DNA of 13,586 bases from an uncultured Collinsella sp. (GCA_902490365.1 CABUDQ010000051.1:1-13586); one strand, 5' to 3'. Counted from the stretch's first letter, positions 6,796 through 13,586 are shown. The notes: generated by a model not told the origin, from the letters alone. Numbers and translations: made by a program.

Positions 6796-8067
6796 GTGAA
6801 CGCGAGCGCCTTCTATGACGTCTTGGTAATCGGCGGCGGGGCTTCAGGCCTCGCCGCCGCCATTACGGCCGCACGCGCTGGCAAAAGCGTCTGCATCGTT
6901 GAGCGCGATGTCGCCTGCGGCCTCAAGCTCCTTGCGACCGGTAACGGCCGCTGCAACCTCTCCAACGAATCAATTGATCCTCAGCGGTATAACCACCCCG
7001 CATTCGTCGAATCCGTCATGGGCCCCCAGCCCGAACAAGAGCTTATGGGTTTCTTCTCCTCGCTGGGTATCATGACAACCTCCGAGGAAGGCCGGCTGTA
7101 CCCGCGCTCCCTTCGCGCCGAATCGGTGCGCGACGCGCTTCTCAACGTTTGCGACCGCCTAGGTATCACCTTAATCTGCGGAGCCAACGTTGCCTCGGCG
7201 CACAAAGCTCCCGAAGGCTGGGCACTCCAAATAGACCGTCCAGCGCGGGCGCTCAAGGCAAAAAAGCACGACGACCGAAAATCGGAGCTCCGCTCGCTTC
7301 GGAAAGCGCTCACCGATGTCCCTCGCAAGAACGAGACCCTGCAGGCACATGCCGTAATTATCGCCACGGGCGGCAGCCCCACCGGTATCGCCGATACGTT
7401 TCGCCTCCCCCTCACTTCGCTGCGCCCCATCCTCTGCCCCGTTTCGGCAACGGTCGTTGGCGATCGGGCGGCACTCAAGACGTTGGATGGCCTGCGCGTC
7501 CGCGCCCGCTTGACGCTCGCCCGTAACCATAGTGAGCTCTGGCACGAAGACGGTGAAGTGCTGTTTCGAACCTTCGGCATCTCGGGCGTCGCTGTCTTCA
7601 ACCTCTCCCGTCGTATCCAGCGCGGCGATACGATCCTGCTCGACGTTTTCCCCGACCTCTCCAAAGACGAATTGCTCGATACGCTCAACCGGCGCGTTGA
7701 GCTGCTCGATAGCTTTTCGCCCCGCAATCCCCGTTGGCTCGACGGCATGCTCGCCCCGCAACTCTCCCGCGTCGTCTGCACAGCGTTCGAGCAATGCCAT
7801 CCAGGCTCCAATGATGTCATCCACCTGGTCTCGATCCTCAAGCACTTTAAGTTGCTCGTCGAAGGAACAGCCGAGGAGCGCTCAGCACAGGTCACGCGTG
7901 GTGGCGTATCTGTCGAGAGCATCTCAACACCCAGTTTACGCGCGCGCAGCGTTGTCGACGCCCCGCTTTACGTCTGCGGCGAAGCGCTCGACATCGACGC
8001 CGATTGTGGAGGCTTTAACCTTGCGTGGGCCTGGCTCTCGGGCATTCGCGCTGCAAGCAGCCTGTAG
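6796..8067 (+). CDS. HI0933/YhiN/BaiN-family NAD(P)/FAD-dependent oxidoreductase
   Basis: This is a 423-aa flavoprotein of the HI0933-like family (often annotated YhiN, BaiN-like or 'aminoacetone oxidase family'), whose cellular substrates are mostly unknown. Seen in order: the FAD-binding GGGASG (13-18) in the first Rossmann beta-alpha-beta unit, KLLATGNGRCNLSN (44-57), the second FAD motif ATGG (190-193), and the family C-terminal signature GEALDIDADCGGFNLAWAWLSG, seen at 395-416. A charged stretch of about 30 residues (150-180, rich in K/R/D/E) is inserted before the ATGG strand. The GTG start at 6796 directly follows the mrp TAA; GAGG near the end of mrp acts as the ribosome site, implying coupling. 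I would not infer bile-acid chemistry: the BaiN name is a family label and no other bai genes are here. Confidence 0.9.
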   Translation: MNASAFYDVLVIGGGASGLAAAITAARAGKSVCIVERDVACGLKLLATGNGRCNLSNESIDPQRYNHPAFVESVMGPQPEQELMGFFSSLGIMTTSEEGRLYPRSLRAESVRDALLNVCDRLGITLICGANVASAHKAPEGWALQIDRPARALKAKKHDDRKSELRSLRKALTDVPRKNETLQAHAVIIATGGSPTGIADTFRLPLTSLRPILCPVSATVVGDRAALKTLDGLRVRARLTLARNHSELWHEDGEVLFRTFGISGVAVFNLSRRIQRGDTILLDVFPDLSKDELLDTLNRRVELLDSFSPRNPRWLDGMLAPQLSRVVCTAFEQCHPGSNDVIHLVSILKHFKLLVEGTAEERSAQVTRGGVSVESISTPSLRARSVVDAPLYVCGEALDIDADCGGFNLAWAWLSGIRAASSL

Positions 8068-8077
8068 CCGCGCAGTC

Positions 8078-8083
8078 TATAAT
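8078..8083 (+). promoter_or_regulatory. Perfect TATAAT box between the two flavoprotein genes
   Basis: TATAAT lies ten bases after the upstream stop codon and about 65 before the next ATG. No good -35 hexamer is visible 16-18 bases upstream, where the sequence is the end of the upstream gene. A transcript from it would start near 8090, immediately before the hairpin at 8098-8121. Confidence 0.4.
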
Positions 8084-8097
8084 CAAAAACGCATTCG

Positions 8098-8129
8098 GGC
8101 CGTCTGGGATACCGGACGGCCTCTTTCTT
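8098..8129 (+). terminator. Intrinsic terminator or leader attenuator between the flavoprotein genes
   Basis: GGCCGTCTGG (8098-8107) pairs with CCGGACGGCC (8112-8121) as a ten-bp stem with one G-U pair and a GATA loop, followed by TCTTTCTT (8122-8129). It can end the mrp/flavoprotein transcript. Because the -10 box lies upstream of it and the next gene's AAGGAG (8136-8141) just after, it could also attenuate that gene. Confidence 0.72.
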
Positions 8130-8147
8130 GCCTCTAAGGAGACCTCG

Positions 8148-9788
8148 ATGATCGAAATCACCCAAGTCAACGCGTCGCTCGATGAAGCCGGCGATGAAAA
8201 TGCCTGCCTCATTGTTGGCAAGCGAGTCGCCAAGCGCGTCCTACGTTGCAAGGACTCCGAGATCAAGTCCATCGAGCTCCACCGCAAGTCAATCGACGCT
8301 CGCAAAAAACGAGACGTCCATTTTATCCTGAGCTTTCGTGTTGAGCTGACTAGTCCCCACCTCGAGCGAGAAGCGGTCGGCAACGTTGCCGAGCGTGATC
8401 GCTCGCGCGTACGCGCGATAGAGGACGATGGGCCTTCATTCCCCTCCCCCGTTTCCGGCGCACCCAAAGAACGCCCCGTCGTTGTCGGCGCCGGATGTGC
8501 CGGCCTTTTCGCTGCGCTTACGCTCGCCGAAGCAGGTCTTAAGCCCTTGCTCATCGAGCGCGGCGACCCGGCATTTCGCCGCTCGCAGGCGATCGACCTC
8601 TTTCTAAAGGAGCGCATCCTCGACCCCGAGAGCAATATCCAGTTTGGCCTGGGCGGCGCGGGAACCTTCTCGGACGGCAAGCTCAATACGGGAACCAAAA
8701 ATCCCGCCCATCGCCTTATCCTCGAAACCTTCGTCGAGGCGGGTGCACCCCGCGATATTCTGTGGGATGCCAAGCCGCACATTGGCTCCGACATCCTTCC
8801 CAAGGTTGTCACCGCTATATCCCAGCGCATCGAGCAGCTCGGAGGTGTCGTCCGTTATCGAACGAGGCTCGTCGACATTCGCATCGACGTGTCTGGCGCC
8901 ATCACCGGTATTGATGTCCAATCGTCCCGAGACGCCGCTTGCGAGCCAATCGAGACAAAGCACCTCATTCTCGCCTGCGGGCATTCTGCTCGCGATATTT
9001 TTAAGCTCCTTAAGGACCACAACGTGGCCCTCGCACAAAAGACCTTTGCCATGGGCGTTCGCATCGAGCATCCGCAGCGCGACATCGACCGAGCCCAATA
9101 TGGAGCCTCGGCGGGACATCCAGCGCTCGGGGCGGCCCCCTACAAACTTGTTGCCCATCTTCCCAACGGCCGCAGCGTGTTCTCGTTTTGCATGTGCCCC
9201 GGCGGGCAGGTTGTCGCCGCCTCTTCCGAGCAGGGCCACCTGTGCGTCAACGGCGCCAGTCTCAATGCCCGCGACGGACGCAACGCAAATGCCGCCCTGC
9301 TCGTTAACGTCACACCCGAGGACCTTCCCAACGATGACCCGCTCGCCGGCATCGAGCTCCAGCGTGCCTGCGAGGCGGCCGCCTATCGCCTGGGCGGTTC
9401 CAACTGGGACGCACCGGCACAGCTCGTCGGAGATTTCCTCGCAGGACGTGCCAGCAAGGCGCCCGGAAAGGTAAAGCCCACCTATCCGCTCGGTGTGACC
9501 TGGACGGCAATTGACGAAGCCCTGCCGCAGCATATCGTCGAGTCGCTCCGCCTGGGACTTCCCCTACTCGGGAAAAAGCTACGCGGCTACGACCGCCCCG
9601 ACGCCGTTCTTACCGGCGTGGAGACCCGCTCGAGCTCACCGGTCACCGTCGCCCGAGACCGAACATGCCATGCCGTGTCGACCCCGGGCCTCTACCCTTG
9701 TGGTGAGGGAGCTGGATATGCCGGCGGCATCATGAGCGCGGCCACCGACGGCATCCGTTGTGCCGAAGCCCTGATCGCAGACCTCTAA
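8148..9788 (+). CDS. COG2509-type FAD-dependent dehydrogenase-like protein
   Basis: The 546-aa protein belongs to the uncharacterised COG2509 family of FAD-dependent proteins. Its N-terminal segment (about 20-70) contains KSIDARKKRDVHFILSF, typical of the small alpha/beta domain preceding the flavin fold in this family. The FAD motif is VVVGAGCAGL (111-120) with acidic E137 closing the beta-alpha-beta unit. Further family marks are FSDGKLNTGTK (174-184), FCMCPGGQVVAASSE (347-361), GVETRSSSPV (490-499) and GEGAGYAGGI (519-528). Length is normal (about 450-550). The ATG at 8148 has AAGGAG six bases upstream; an in-frame extension from 8025 would run through the hairpin and is rejected. It is cytosolic, with no signal peptide. 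It follows the YhiN-type gene at 80 bases but is probably a separate or attenuated unit. The substrate is unknown. Confidence 0.88.
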   Translation: MIEITQVNASLDEAGDENACLIVGKRVAKRVLRCKDSEIKSIELHRKSIDARKKRDVHFILSFRVELTSPHLEREAVGNVAERDRSRVRAIEDDGPSFPSPVSGAPKERPVVVGAGCAGLFAALTLAEAGLKPLLIERGDPAFRRSQAIDLFLKERILDPESNIQFGLGGAGTFSDGKLNTGTKNPAHRLILETFVEAGAPRDILWDAKPHIGSDILPKVVTAISQRIEQLGGVVRYRTRLVDIRIDVSGAITGIDVQSSRDAACEPIETKHLILACGHSARDIFKLLKDHNVALAQKTFAMGVRIEHPQRDIDRAQYGASAGHPALGAAPYKLVAHLPNGRSVFSFCMCPGGQVVAASSEQGHLCVNGASLNARDGRNANAALLVNVTPEDLPNDDPLAGIELQRACEAAAYRLGGSNWDAPAQLVGDFLAGRASKAPGKVKPTYPLGVTWTAIDEALPQHIVESLRLGLPLLGKKLRGYDRPDAVLTGVETRSSSPVTVARDRTCHAVSTPGLYPCGEGAGYAGGIMSAATDGIRCAEALIADL

Positions 9789-9816
9789 CGCACGAATTCC
9801 AGCGCGCAAAAGACAT

Positions 9817-9848
9817 AGGCTCCGAGCTCCACAGGGAACTCGGGGCCT
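9817..9848. terminator. Bidirectional terminator between converging genes
   Basis: A 32-base hairpin between the plus-strand flavoprotein stop and the uvrB stop pairs 9817-9830 with 9835-9848: thirteen pairs including one T-G wobble, one C-A mismatch, and an ACAG loop. On the minus strand it is followed by ATGTCTTTTG; on the plus strand by GTTCGCTATTTCTT. Both converging genes can use it. Confidence 0.78.
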
Positions 9849-9853
9849 GTTCG

Positions 9854-12094
9854 CTATTTCTTAAACCGTGCACCCTGGCGCTTTCTGCCCGATGCGAACG
9901 TGGAACCCTTGCGGGCCTGCGAACGTAAGCGCTCGATCGTCTCGTCCTCAGACGCACCCTCAAGCATCGCCCGAATCTGAACGACGGCATCGCGCAGGCG
10001 CGCCGCCTCCTCAAAGTCCATGGCGGCAGAAGCGTTGCGCATATCCTCTTCCATGGTTTCGACAATCCGCACAAGCTCGTCATGCGGCAGTTCTTCCAAC
10101 TGCTCCGCAAGTGTCTGCTCGGGCGCCACCGTTTCCGGTATGCCGCCCTCGCCCGACTCATCGGGCGTATAGAATGCGCCATGGCCAAGAGAGTCGCCCT
10201 TCGAGCGCCCCTTGGAACCCACAGTCTTTTCGGCCTCGGCAATAAAGCTCGAAATGTCGTTAATGGCCTTGCGGACCGTCTTGGGCACAATGCCATGCTC
10301 TTCGTTATATGCCATCTGAATCTCGCGACGGCGCTGCGTCTCCTCGATGGCTTCTTTCATCGAATCGGTCACAACGTCGGCATACATAATGACCTCGCCG
10401 TCGGCGTTACGGGCCGCGCGGCCAATCGTCTGAATCAACGAACGGCGGTTGCGCAAGAAGCCTTCCTTGTCAGCGTCGAGAATTGCCACCAGCGAGACCT
10501 CGGGAAGATCCAAGCCCTCGCGAAGCAGGTTGATGCCAACGAGAACATCGATCTTGCCCTCGCGCAGCGTTCGCAAGATCTCGACACGGTCCATTGTCGC
10601 CGTATCAGAGTGCATGTAGTTGACCTTAATGCCCGCGTCGAGCAGGTGGTCGGTCAGGTCCTCGGCCATGCGCTTGGTCAACGTGGTCACCAGCACGCGC
10701 TCCTTGCGGGCAACGCGCTCGCGAATCTCGTCCTCAAGATCGTCAATCTGCCCACGAACCGGACGCACATCGATCTTGGGGTCGAGCAGACCGGTCGGAC
10801 GAATAATCTGCTCAACGTCGTTCTGGCTCACTCGCAGCTCATAGTCACCCGGCGTGGCCGAAACATAGATAAACTGGGGGATCCTTGCCTCAAACTCATC
10901 GAAACGAAGCGGGCGGTTATCGAGCGCCGAGGGCAGGCGAAAACCATGCTCCACCAGCGTCACCTTACGCGAGCGGTCACCTTCGTGCATGCCGCGAATC
11001 TGCGGCACCGTCACATGGCTCTCATCGATGATGCAGAGCATGTCCTTAGGAAAGTAATCGATCAGGGTAAACGGCGGCTCACCCGGCTTGCGACCGTCCA
11101 GATGACGCGAGTAGTTCTCGATGCCGTTGCAAAAGCCCATCGTCTCGAGCATCTCAAGATCATAATCGGTGCGCTGCTGCAGACGTTGCGCCTCGAGCAA
11201 CTTGTCGGTCGCCTTGAGCTCCGCCACGCGCTTCTCGCACTCTTCGCTGATCGATTTCAGAGCCGCCTTGACCTTCGGCTTCTCGGTCACGTAATGCGAT
11301 GCCGGCCATACGGGGATGGCCTCGTACTCACGAAGCATCTCACCGGTGACCTCATCGATCTCGGCAATCAGCTCGACCTCGTCGCCAAAGAACTCAAACC
11401 GCAACGGATGTTCGGCATAAGGCGGATACACGTCGACAACATCGCCGCGCACGCGGAACGTGCCACGCGCCAGGTCATAGTCGTTGCGATCATATTGAAT
11501 GTCGATAAGCGCATGGATAAAGTCATCGCGCTCGAGCGGCACCTTCTTGTCGACGTTTGGAGCCAGACCCGCATAGTCCTCAGGAGAGCCAATGCCATAG
11601 ATACACGAGACCGATGCGACAACGATCACATCACGTCGAGAGAGCAGTGACGCGGTCGCCTGATGGCGCAGCATCTCGACCTCTTCGTTAATCGAGGAGT
11701 CTTTCTCGATATATGTATCGCTTTGCGGCACATACGCCTCGGGCTGATAGTAGTCGTAGTACGAGACGAAGTAGACCACAGCGTTATTGGGAAAGAACTC
11801 TTTGAGCTCGCTCGCAAGCTGAGCGGCGAGCGTTTTATTCGGAGCCATGACAAGGGTCGGCTTACCCAAGGCCTCAATGGTTTTGGCCATCGTAAAAGTC
11901 TTACCCGAACCAGTCACACCCAGCAAAACCTGATAGCGGTCTCCGTCCCTCACGCCCCGCACAAGTGACTCAATGGCCTTAGGCTGGGAACCAGCGGGCT
12001 CGTATGGAGACACGACCTTAAACGGCACATCAGCGCCCTCAACGCCAAAGCGCTTAAGTTCACCACCAACGCGTTCTACTTCAAATTCCGCCAT
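9854..12094 (-). CDS. uvrB: UvrABC excinuclease subunit B (UvrB)
   Basis: UvrB is the helicase-fold damage verifier of nucleotide excision repair; UvrA loads it and it recruits UvrC. The 746-aa protein shows Walker A GVTGSGKT (59-66), the strand-inserting beta-hairpin YYDYYQPEAY (112-121), DESH (357-360), SATPGDYE (412-419), GINLLREGLDLPEV (520-533), motif VI QTIGRAARN (555-563), and a C-terminal UVR domain (about 674-710) with the UvrC-contacting coiled hairpin. It is longer than most UvrB (about 660-700 aa) owing to some 20 extra N-terminal residues, a Gly/Ser/acidic linker (620-668) and a basic tail (720-746). The ATG at 12094 has TTAGGAG five bases upstream, so the N-terminal extension looks genuine. 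It is downstream of the transglycosylase gene by 51 bases, probably in the coaE operon, with a possible internal promoter. Confidence 0.98.
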   Translation of the reverse strand: MAEFEVERVGGELKRFGVEGADVPFKVVSPYEPAGSQPKAIESLVRGVRDGDRYQVLLGVTGSGKTFTMAKTIEALGKPTLVMAPNKTLAAQLASELKEFFPNNAVVYFVSYYDYYQPEAYVPQSDTYIEKDSSINEEVEMLRHQATASLLSRRDVIVVASVSCIYGIGSPEDYAGLAPNVDKKVPLERDDFIHALIDIQYDRNDYDLARGTFRVRGDVVDVYPPYAEHPLRFEFFGDEVELIAEIDEVTGEMLREYEAIPVWPASHYVTEKPKVKAALKSISEECEKRVAELKATDKLLEAQRLQQRTDYDLEMLETMGFCNGIENYSRHLDGRKPGEPPFTLIDYFPKDMLCIIDESHVTVPQIRGMHEGDRSRKVTLVEHGFRLPSALDNRPLRFDEFEARIPQFIYVSATPGDYELRVSQNDVEQIIRPTGLLDPKIDVRPVRGQIDDLEDEIRERVARKERVLVTTLTKRMAEDLTDHLLDAGIKVNYMHSDTATMDRVEILRTLREGKIDVLVGINLLREGLDLPEVSLVAILDADKEGFLRNRRSLIQTIGRAARNADGEVIMYADVVTDSMKEAIEETQRRREIQMAYNEEHGIVPKTVRKAINDISSFIAEAEKTVGSKGRSKGDSLGHGAFYTPDESGEGGIPETVAPEQTLAEQLEELPHDELVRIVETMEEDMRNASAAMDFEEAARLRDAVVQIRAMLEGASEDETIERLRSQARKGSTFASGRKRQGARFKK

Positions 12095-12119
12095 GGATAC
12101 TCCTAACTCATATATCTGC

Positions 12120-12125
12120 AGTATA
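12120..12125 (-). promoter_or_regulatory. Candidate -10 box for uvrB
   Basis: TATACT on the minus strand, 25 bases before the uvrB ATG, lies in the 51-base gap after the transglycosylase gene. It overlaps the near-palindrome CTGCAGTATACGCAG (12116-12130). No recognisable -35 box is present, so uvrB may depend mainly on read-through from coaE. Confidence 0.3.
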
Positions 12126-12145
12126 CGCAGGCGGCAGGCATAGTC

Positions 12146-12727
12146 CTATACGAACCGATCGGGATAGAGGGTCTTGTAGCGAACCCAGGCATTATTGACA
12201 CGAATCAGATACGCCTGCGTCTCGGGAAAGGTAATTGCATTATGAAGCGACGTACTCTGCTGCGCCCATCCGTCGACATTGCCCATGCCGGCGTTATAGG
12301 CGGCGATGGCACTGTCAGTCGACCCGTTAAAATACGCTAGAAGATACGAAAGATACGCACAGCCAAACTCGATATTCGTTGCCGGATCGTTAAGGTTGTC
12401 GACCGAAAACTCGCCACCGTCGACAAGGCCCTTGGCGATCATATCCTGGGCAGTCTCGGGCATCAGCTGCATCAATCCCTGAGCACCTTGATTCGACTCG
12501 GCCTCGGGATCCCAATTCGATTCAGACTTAATGACAGCGCACACCAAATACGGATCCAAATTATGCGAAATGCTGGATTGCTTTACATACGCCTCGTAGT
12601 CAATCGGATACAGCGGTTTAAAGAAAGCAGCAGGAGCATACGAGTAAACGAATGAGATAAGGCCAAAGACAAAAACGGCAGCCAGCGGTATAAGGCGATA
12701 CCAAGTAAGGAAACGTGTCTTAGGCAT
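12146..12727 (-). CDS. Membrane-anchored lytic transglycosylase, SLT domain
   Basis: This 193-aa protein has one N-terminal hydrophobic segment (about 11-30) preceded by basic residues (MPKTRFLTWYR), suiting a signal anchor, followed by a small lysozyme-fold SLT (GH23) domain. Soluble lytic transglycosylases cleave the MurNAc-GlcNAc bond of peptidoglycan, leaving 1,6-anhydroMurNAc. Visible motifs are the catalytic glutamate E69 in IKSESNWDPEA, GAQGLMQLMPETA (81-93) and AAYNAGMGNV (142-151). The ATG at 12727 is chosen because it overlaps the end of coaE by eight bases and has GGAGG in the coaE tail at correct distance; a longer in-frame start to 12988 would lie entirely antisense-free but inside coaE in another frame and lacks family support. 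It is co-transcribed and probably translationally coupled with coaE, and followed by uvrB. Confidence 0.92.
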   Translation of the reverse strand: MPKTRFLTWYRLIPLAAVFVFGLISFVYSYAPAAFFKPLYPIDYEAYVKQSSISHNLDPYLVCAVIKSESNWDPEAESNQGAQGLMQLMPETAQDMIAKGLVDGGEFSVDNLNDPATNIEFGCAYLSYLLAYFNGSTDSAIAAYNAGMGNVDGWAQQSTSLHNAITFPETQAYLIRVNNAWVRYKTLYPDRFV

Positions 12728-13361
12728 CGGCCTCCTCCTTATCCACAACATCCACGAACCCATGGCGCGCAAGCCATGCATCCAGTTGTTCAAAGAGCGA
12801 GTTATCGCCTGCCGCATTATCAATAACCGTTGTAGCAAGATTGCACAGCGCAGACTCATCGGGCTGGCAAGCAGAACGGGCATCGAAATCAGATGGCACC
12901 ATGCCACGTTGAATAGCACGCTCGCGACGAACTGACAAAGGAGCGCTGATGACCAGAATTTCATCAGCCAAGCCAAATGCATCCTCAAAACCAGTCGGAG
13001 CAGAAACCTCGACTACCGCAAAGGGATAACGGGGAGACGAAACCGTACAACAAACCGGATCGAGAATCCTAAGCGAAAGCTGTTCAATGAGAACGGGATG
13101 CACGATACCATTGAGCCGTGCGACCGAATCAGGAGAAGCGAAAGCTCGAGAAGCGAGGATGCTGCGGCGAATGGCGCCTTCCTCATCCAAAATGTCCCAA
13201 CCGAATTCATCCGCGAGAGCATTGACGATATCAGAGCCCGGCACATACAGCGATTTTGCAAGCTCATCCAGATCGATAGGCATAGCGCCACGAGATTCGA
13301 AATAGCGGCAGGCAGTCGACTTACCCGAAGCAATATTGCCCAAGACAAATACGGTAAACAT
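12720..13361 (-). CDS. coaE: Dephospho-CoA kinase (CoaE)
   Basis: CoaE phosphorylates the 3'-hydroxyl of dephospho-CoA with ATP, the last step of CoA synthesis. The 213-aa protein has the P-loop GNIASGKST (8-16), the acidic DLDELAK segment (30-36; DxDxLA in the family), LNGIVHP (83-89), a nucleotide-kinase strand with FAVVEVSAP (114-122), VISAP (137-141), and a lid-like region RRERAIQRG (145-153) followed by SDFDARSACQ (157-166). Length is typical (about 195-215). The P-loop lacks the common GGIGSGKS spelling but keeps GxxxxGKS/T. The ATG at 13361 is preferred over the TTG just before it (13364), because GGGAGG is then five bases upstream. It is the first gene of the apparent coaE-transglycosylase-uvrB operon. 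Confidence 0.93.
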   Translation of the reverse strand: MFTVFVLGNIASGKSTACRYFESRGAMPIDLDELAKSLYVPGSDIVNALADEFGWDILDEEGAIRRSILASRAFASPDSVARLNGIVHPVLIEQLSLRILDPVCCTVSSPRYPFAVVEVSAPTGFEDAFGLADEILVISAPLSVRRERAIQRGMVPSDFDARSACQPDESALCNLATTVIDNAAGDNSLFEQLDAWLARHGFVDVVDKEEADA

Positions 13362-13389
13362 CAAGCCCTCCCTAACGCCAATGCGAGTA

Positions 13390-13420
13390 ATTATCGCTCA
13401 AATACACTAGAAGGGCTCAA
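13390..13420 (-). promoter_or_regulatory. Putative promoter of the coaE operon
   Basis: On the minus strand TTGAGC (13415-13420; four of six to TTGACA) and GATAAT (13390-13395; five of six to TATAAT) are 19 bases apart, and GATAAT ends 28 bases before the coaE ATG. The spacer is long. No LexA-like site was seen between this and the terminator at 13488. Confidence 0.4.
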
Positions 13421-13487
13421 AATACAGCCAAACAGTAAGAGCGCATAAGGGGGAGCTAGGTCCCAAAGCACAACGTGTCTATAACGC

Positions 13488-13518
13488 AAAAAGGGGGAGG
13501 CCGCGAGGCCTCCCCCTT
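13488..13518 (-). terminator. Strong leftward intrinsic terminator of an off-window gene
   Basis: AAGGGGGAGGCC (13491-13502) and GGCCTCCCCCTT (13507-13518) form a perfect twelve-bp stem with a four-base GCGA loop. On the minus strand the stem runs into TTTTTGCG (T-tract 13492-13488), the classic intrinsic terminator form. On the plus strand the T-run is only two bases, so the direction is leftward. It ends a gene or RNA that starts beyond the right edge and insulates coaE from it. Confidence 0.85.
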
Positions 13519-13527
13519 CTCCAATCT

Positions 13528-13560
13528 CGCTGACGGCTCGGTGCCGTCCACCGGTCAGCG
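13528..13560 (-). other. Hairpin just before the terminator; possible 3' end of a structured RNA
   Basis: On the minus strand CGCTGAC (13560-13554) pairs with GTCAGCG (13534-13528), enclosing a second stem CGGTG/CACCG with a GACGG loop and a one-sided AGCC bulge; an alternative stem GACGGC/GCCGTC is also possible. The rest to the window edge (13561-13586) is GC-rich with repeated GGCC. I do not recognise a known RNA family, and no clear protein C-terminus is visible: one minus-strand frame stops at a TGA within it, while two stay open past the terminator or into it. Confidence 0.35.
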
Positions 13561-13586
13561 GCGCCCTGGCCTCCCACGGGCTGGCC

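Noticed and set aside
6796..8067. Bile-acid 7-dehydroxylation function for the BaiN-like gene
   Set aside because: The name is a broad family label, no other bai gene is in the window, and the genomic partner is mrp.
10082..11650. A 522-codon open frame on the plus strand, antisense to uvrB
   Set aside because: Same reason: a shadow of a high-GC conserved gene, with no ribosome site or known domain.
12150..12165. CGAAC half-site close to the uvrB start as a second LexA box
   Set aside because: Only one half-site is present (CGAACCGATCGGGA has no GTTCG arm) and it lies in the final codons of the transglycosylase gene.
12728..12988. N-terminal extension of the transglycosylase by 87 residues
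   Set aside because: It would lie inside coaE in another frame. The internal ATG at 12727 has a strong ribosome site and is followed directly by a basic-plus-hydrophobic anchor.
13528..13560. GGTGGACGGCACCG before a terminator on the minus strand recalls the T-box GGTGGNACCGCG motif
   Set aside because: There are extra bases between the UGG and ACC elements, the motif folds into a local hairpin that does not compete with the terminator stem, and the next minus-strand gene is coaE, not a tRNA synthetase or amino-acid gene.
1..13586. CRISPR array, insertion sequence, integrase or defence island
   Set aside because: No regularly spaced repeats, transposase motifs or terminal inverted repeats around a gene were seen on either strand. 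Gene content and composition look uniformly chromosomal.

Overview
The window looks like chromosomal housekeeping DNA from a high-GC Gram-positive bacterium, most likely a gut Coriobacteriia member (Collinsella/Olsenella type). This is inferred from the strongly GC-biased codon use, strong Gram-positive Shine-Dalgarno sites, an LtaS-type membrane sulfatase-fold enzyme, a CGAAC-N4-GTTCG-type SOS box, and the company of coaE, a lytic transglycosylase and uvrB. No mobile element, phage gene, CRISPR array, tRNA or rRNA was seen.

Left part (1-3666), minus strand: the 5' portion of a YbaK/EbsC Cys-tRNA(Pro) deacylase runs off the left edge. Upstream of it lie its own promoter, a hairpin that probably ends uvrA, and a complete uvrA (959 aa) with a near-consensus LexA site in its leader.

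Middle (3667-9788), plus strand: a 717-aa LTA-synthase-like membrane enzyme diverges from uvrA. It is followed by an mrp-type Fe-S carrier ATPase, then a HI0933/YhiN/BaiN-type flavoprotein whose GTG start directly follows the mrp stop codon, and then, after a promoter-like box and a terminator-like hairpin, a second, unrelated flavoprotein of the COG2509 type. A bidirectional terminator separates this block from the converging uvrB.

Right part (9854-13361), minus strand: coaE, a small membrane-anchored SLT-domain transglycosylase (8-nt overlap with coaE) and uvrB are arranged as an apparent operon transcribed leftward. Beyond coaE is a very strong leftward terminator belonging to an unseen upstream gene, preceded by further hairpin-rich sequence that could be the 3' end of a structured RNA.

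Functionally the window brings together nucleotide excision repair (UvrA and UvrB, in separate transcription units), cell-envelope work (LtaS-like enzyme, transglycosylase), CoA synthesis, translation quality control, and a possible Fe-S/flavin redox pair. I found no convincing new defence or mobile system. The most useful leads are regulatory: the SOS box on uvrA but not visibly on the uvrB operon, the promoter-hairpin-gene arrangement at 8078-8147, and the structured leftward transcript end at 13488-13586.
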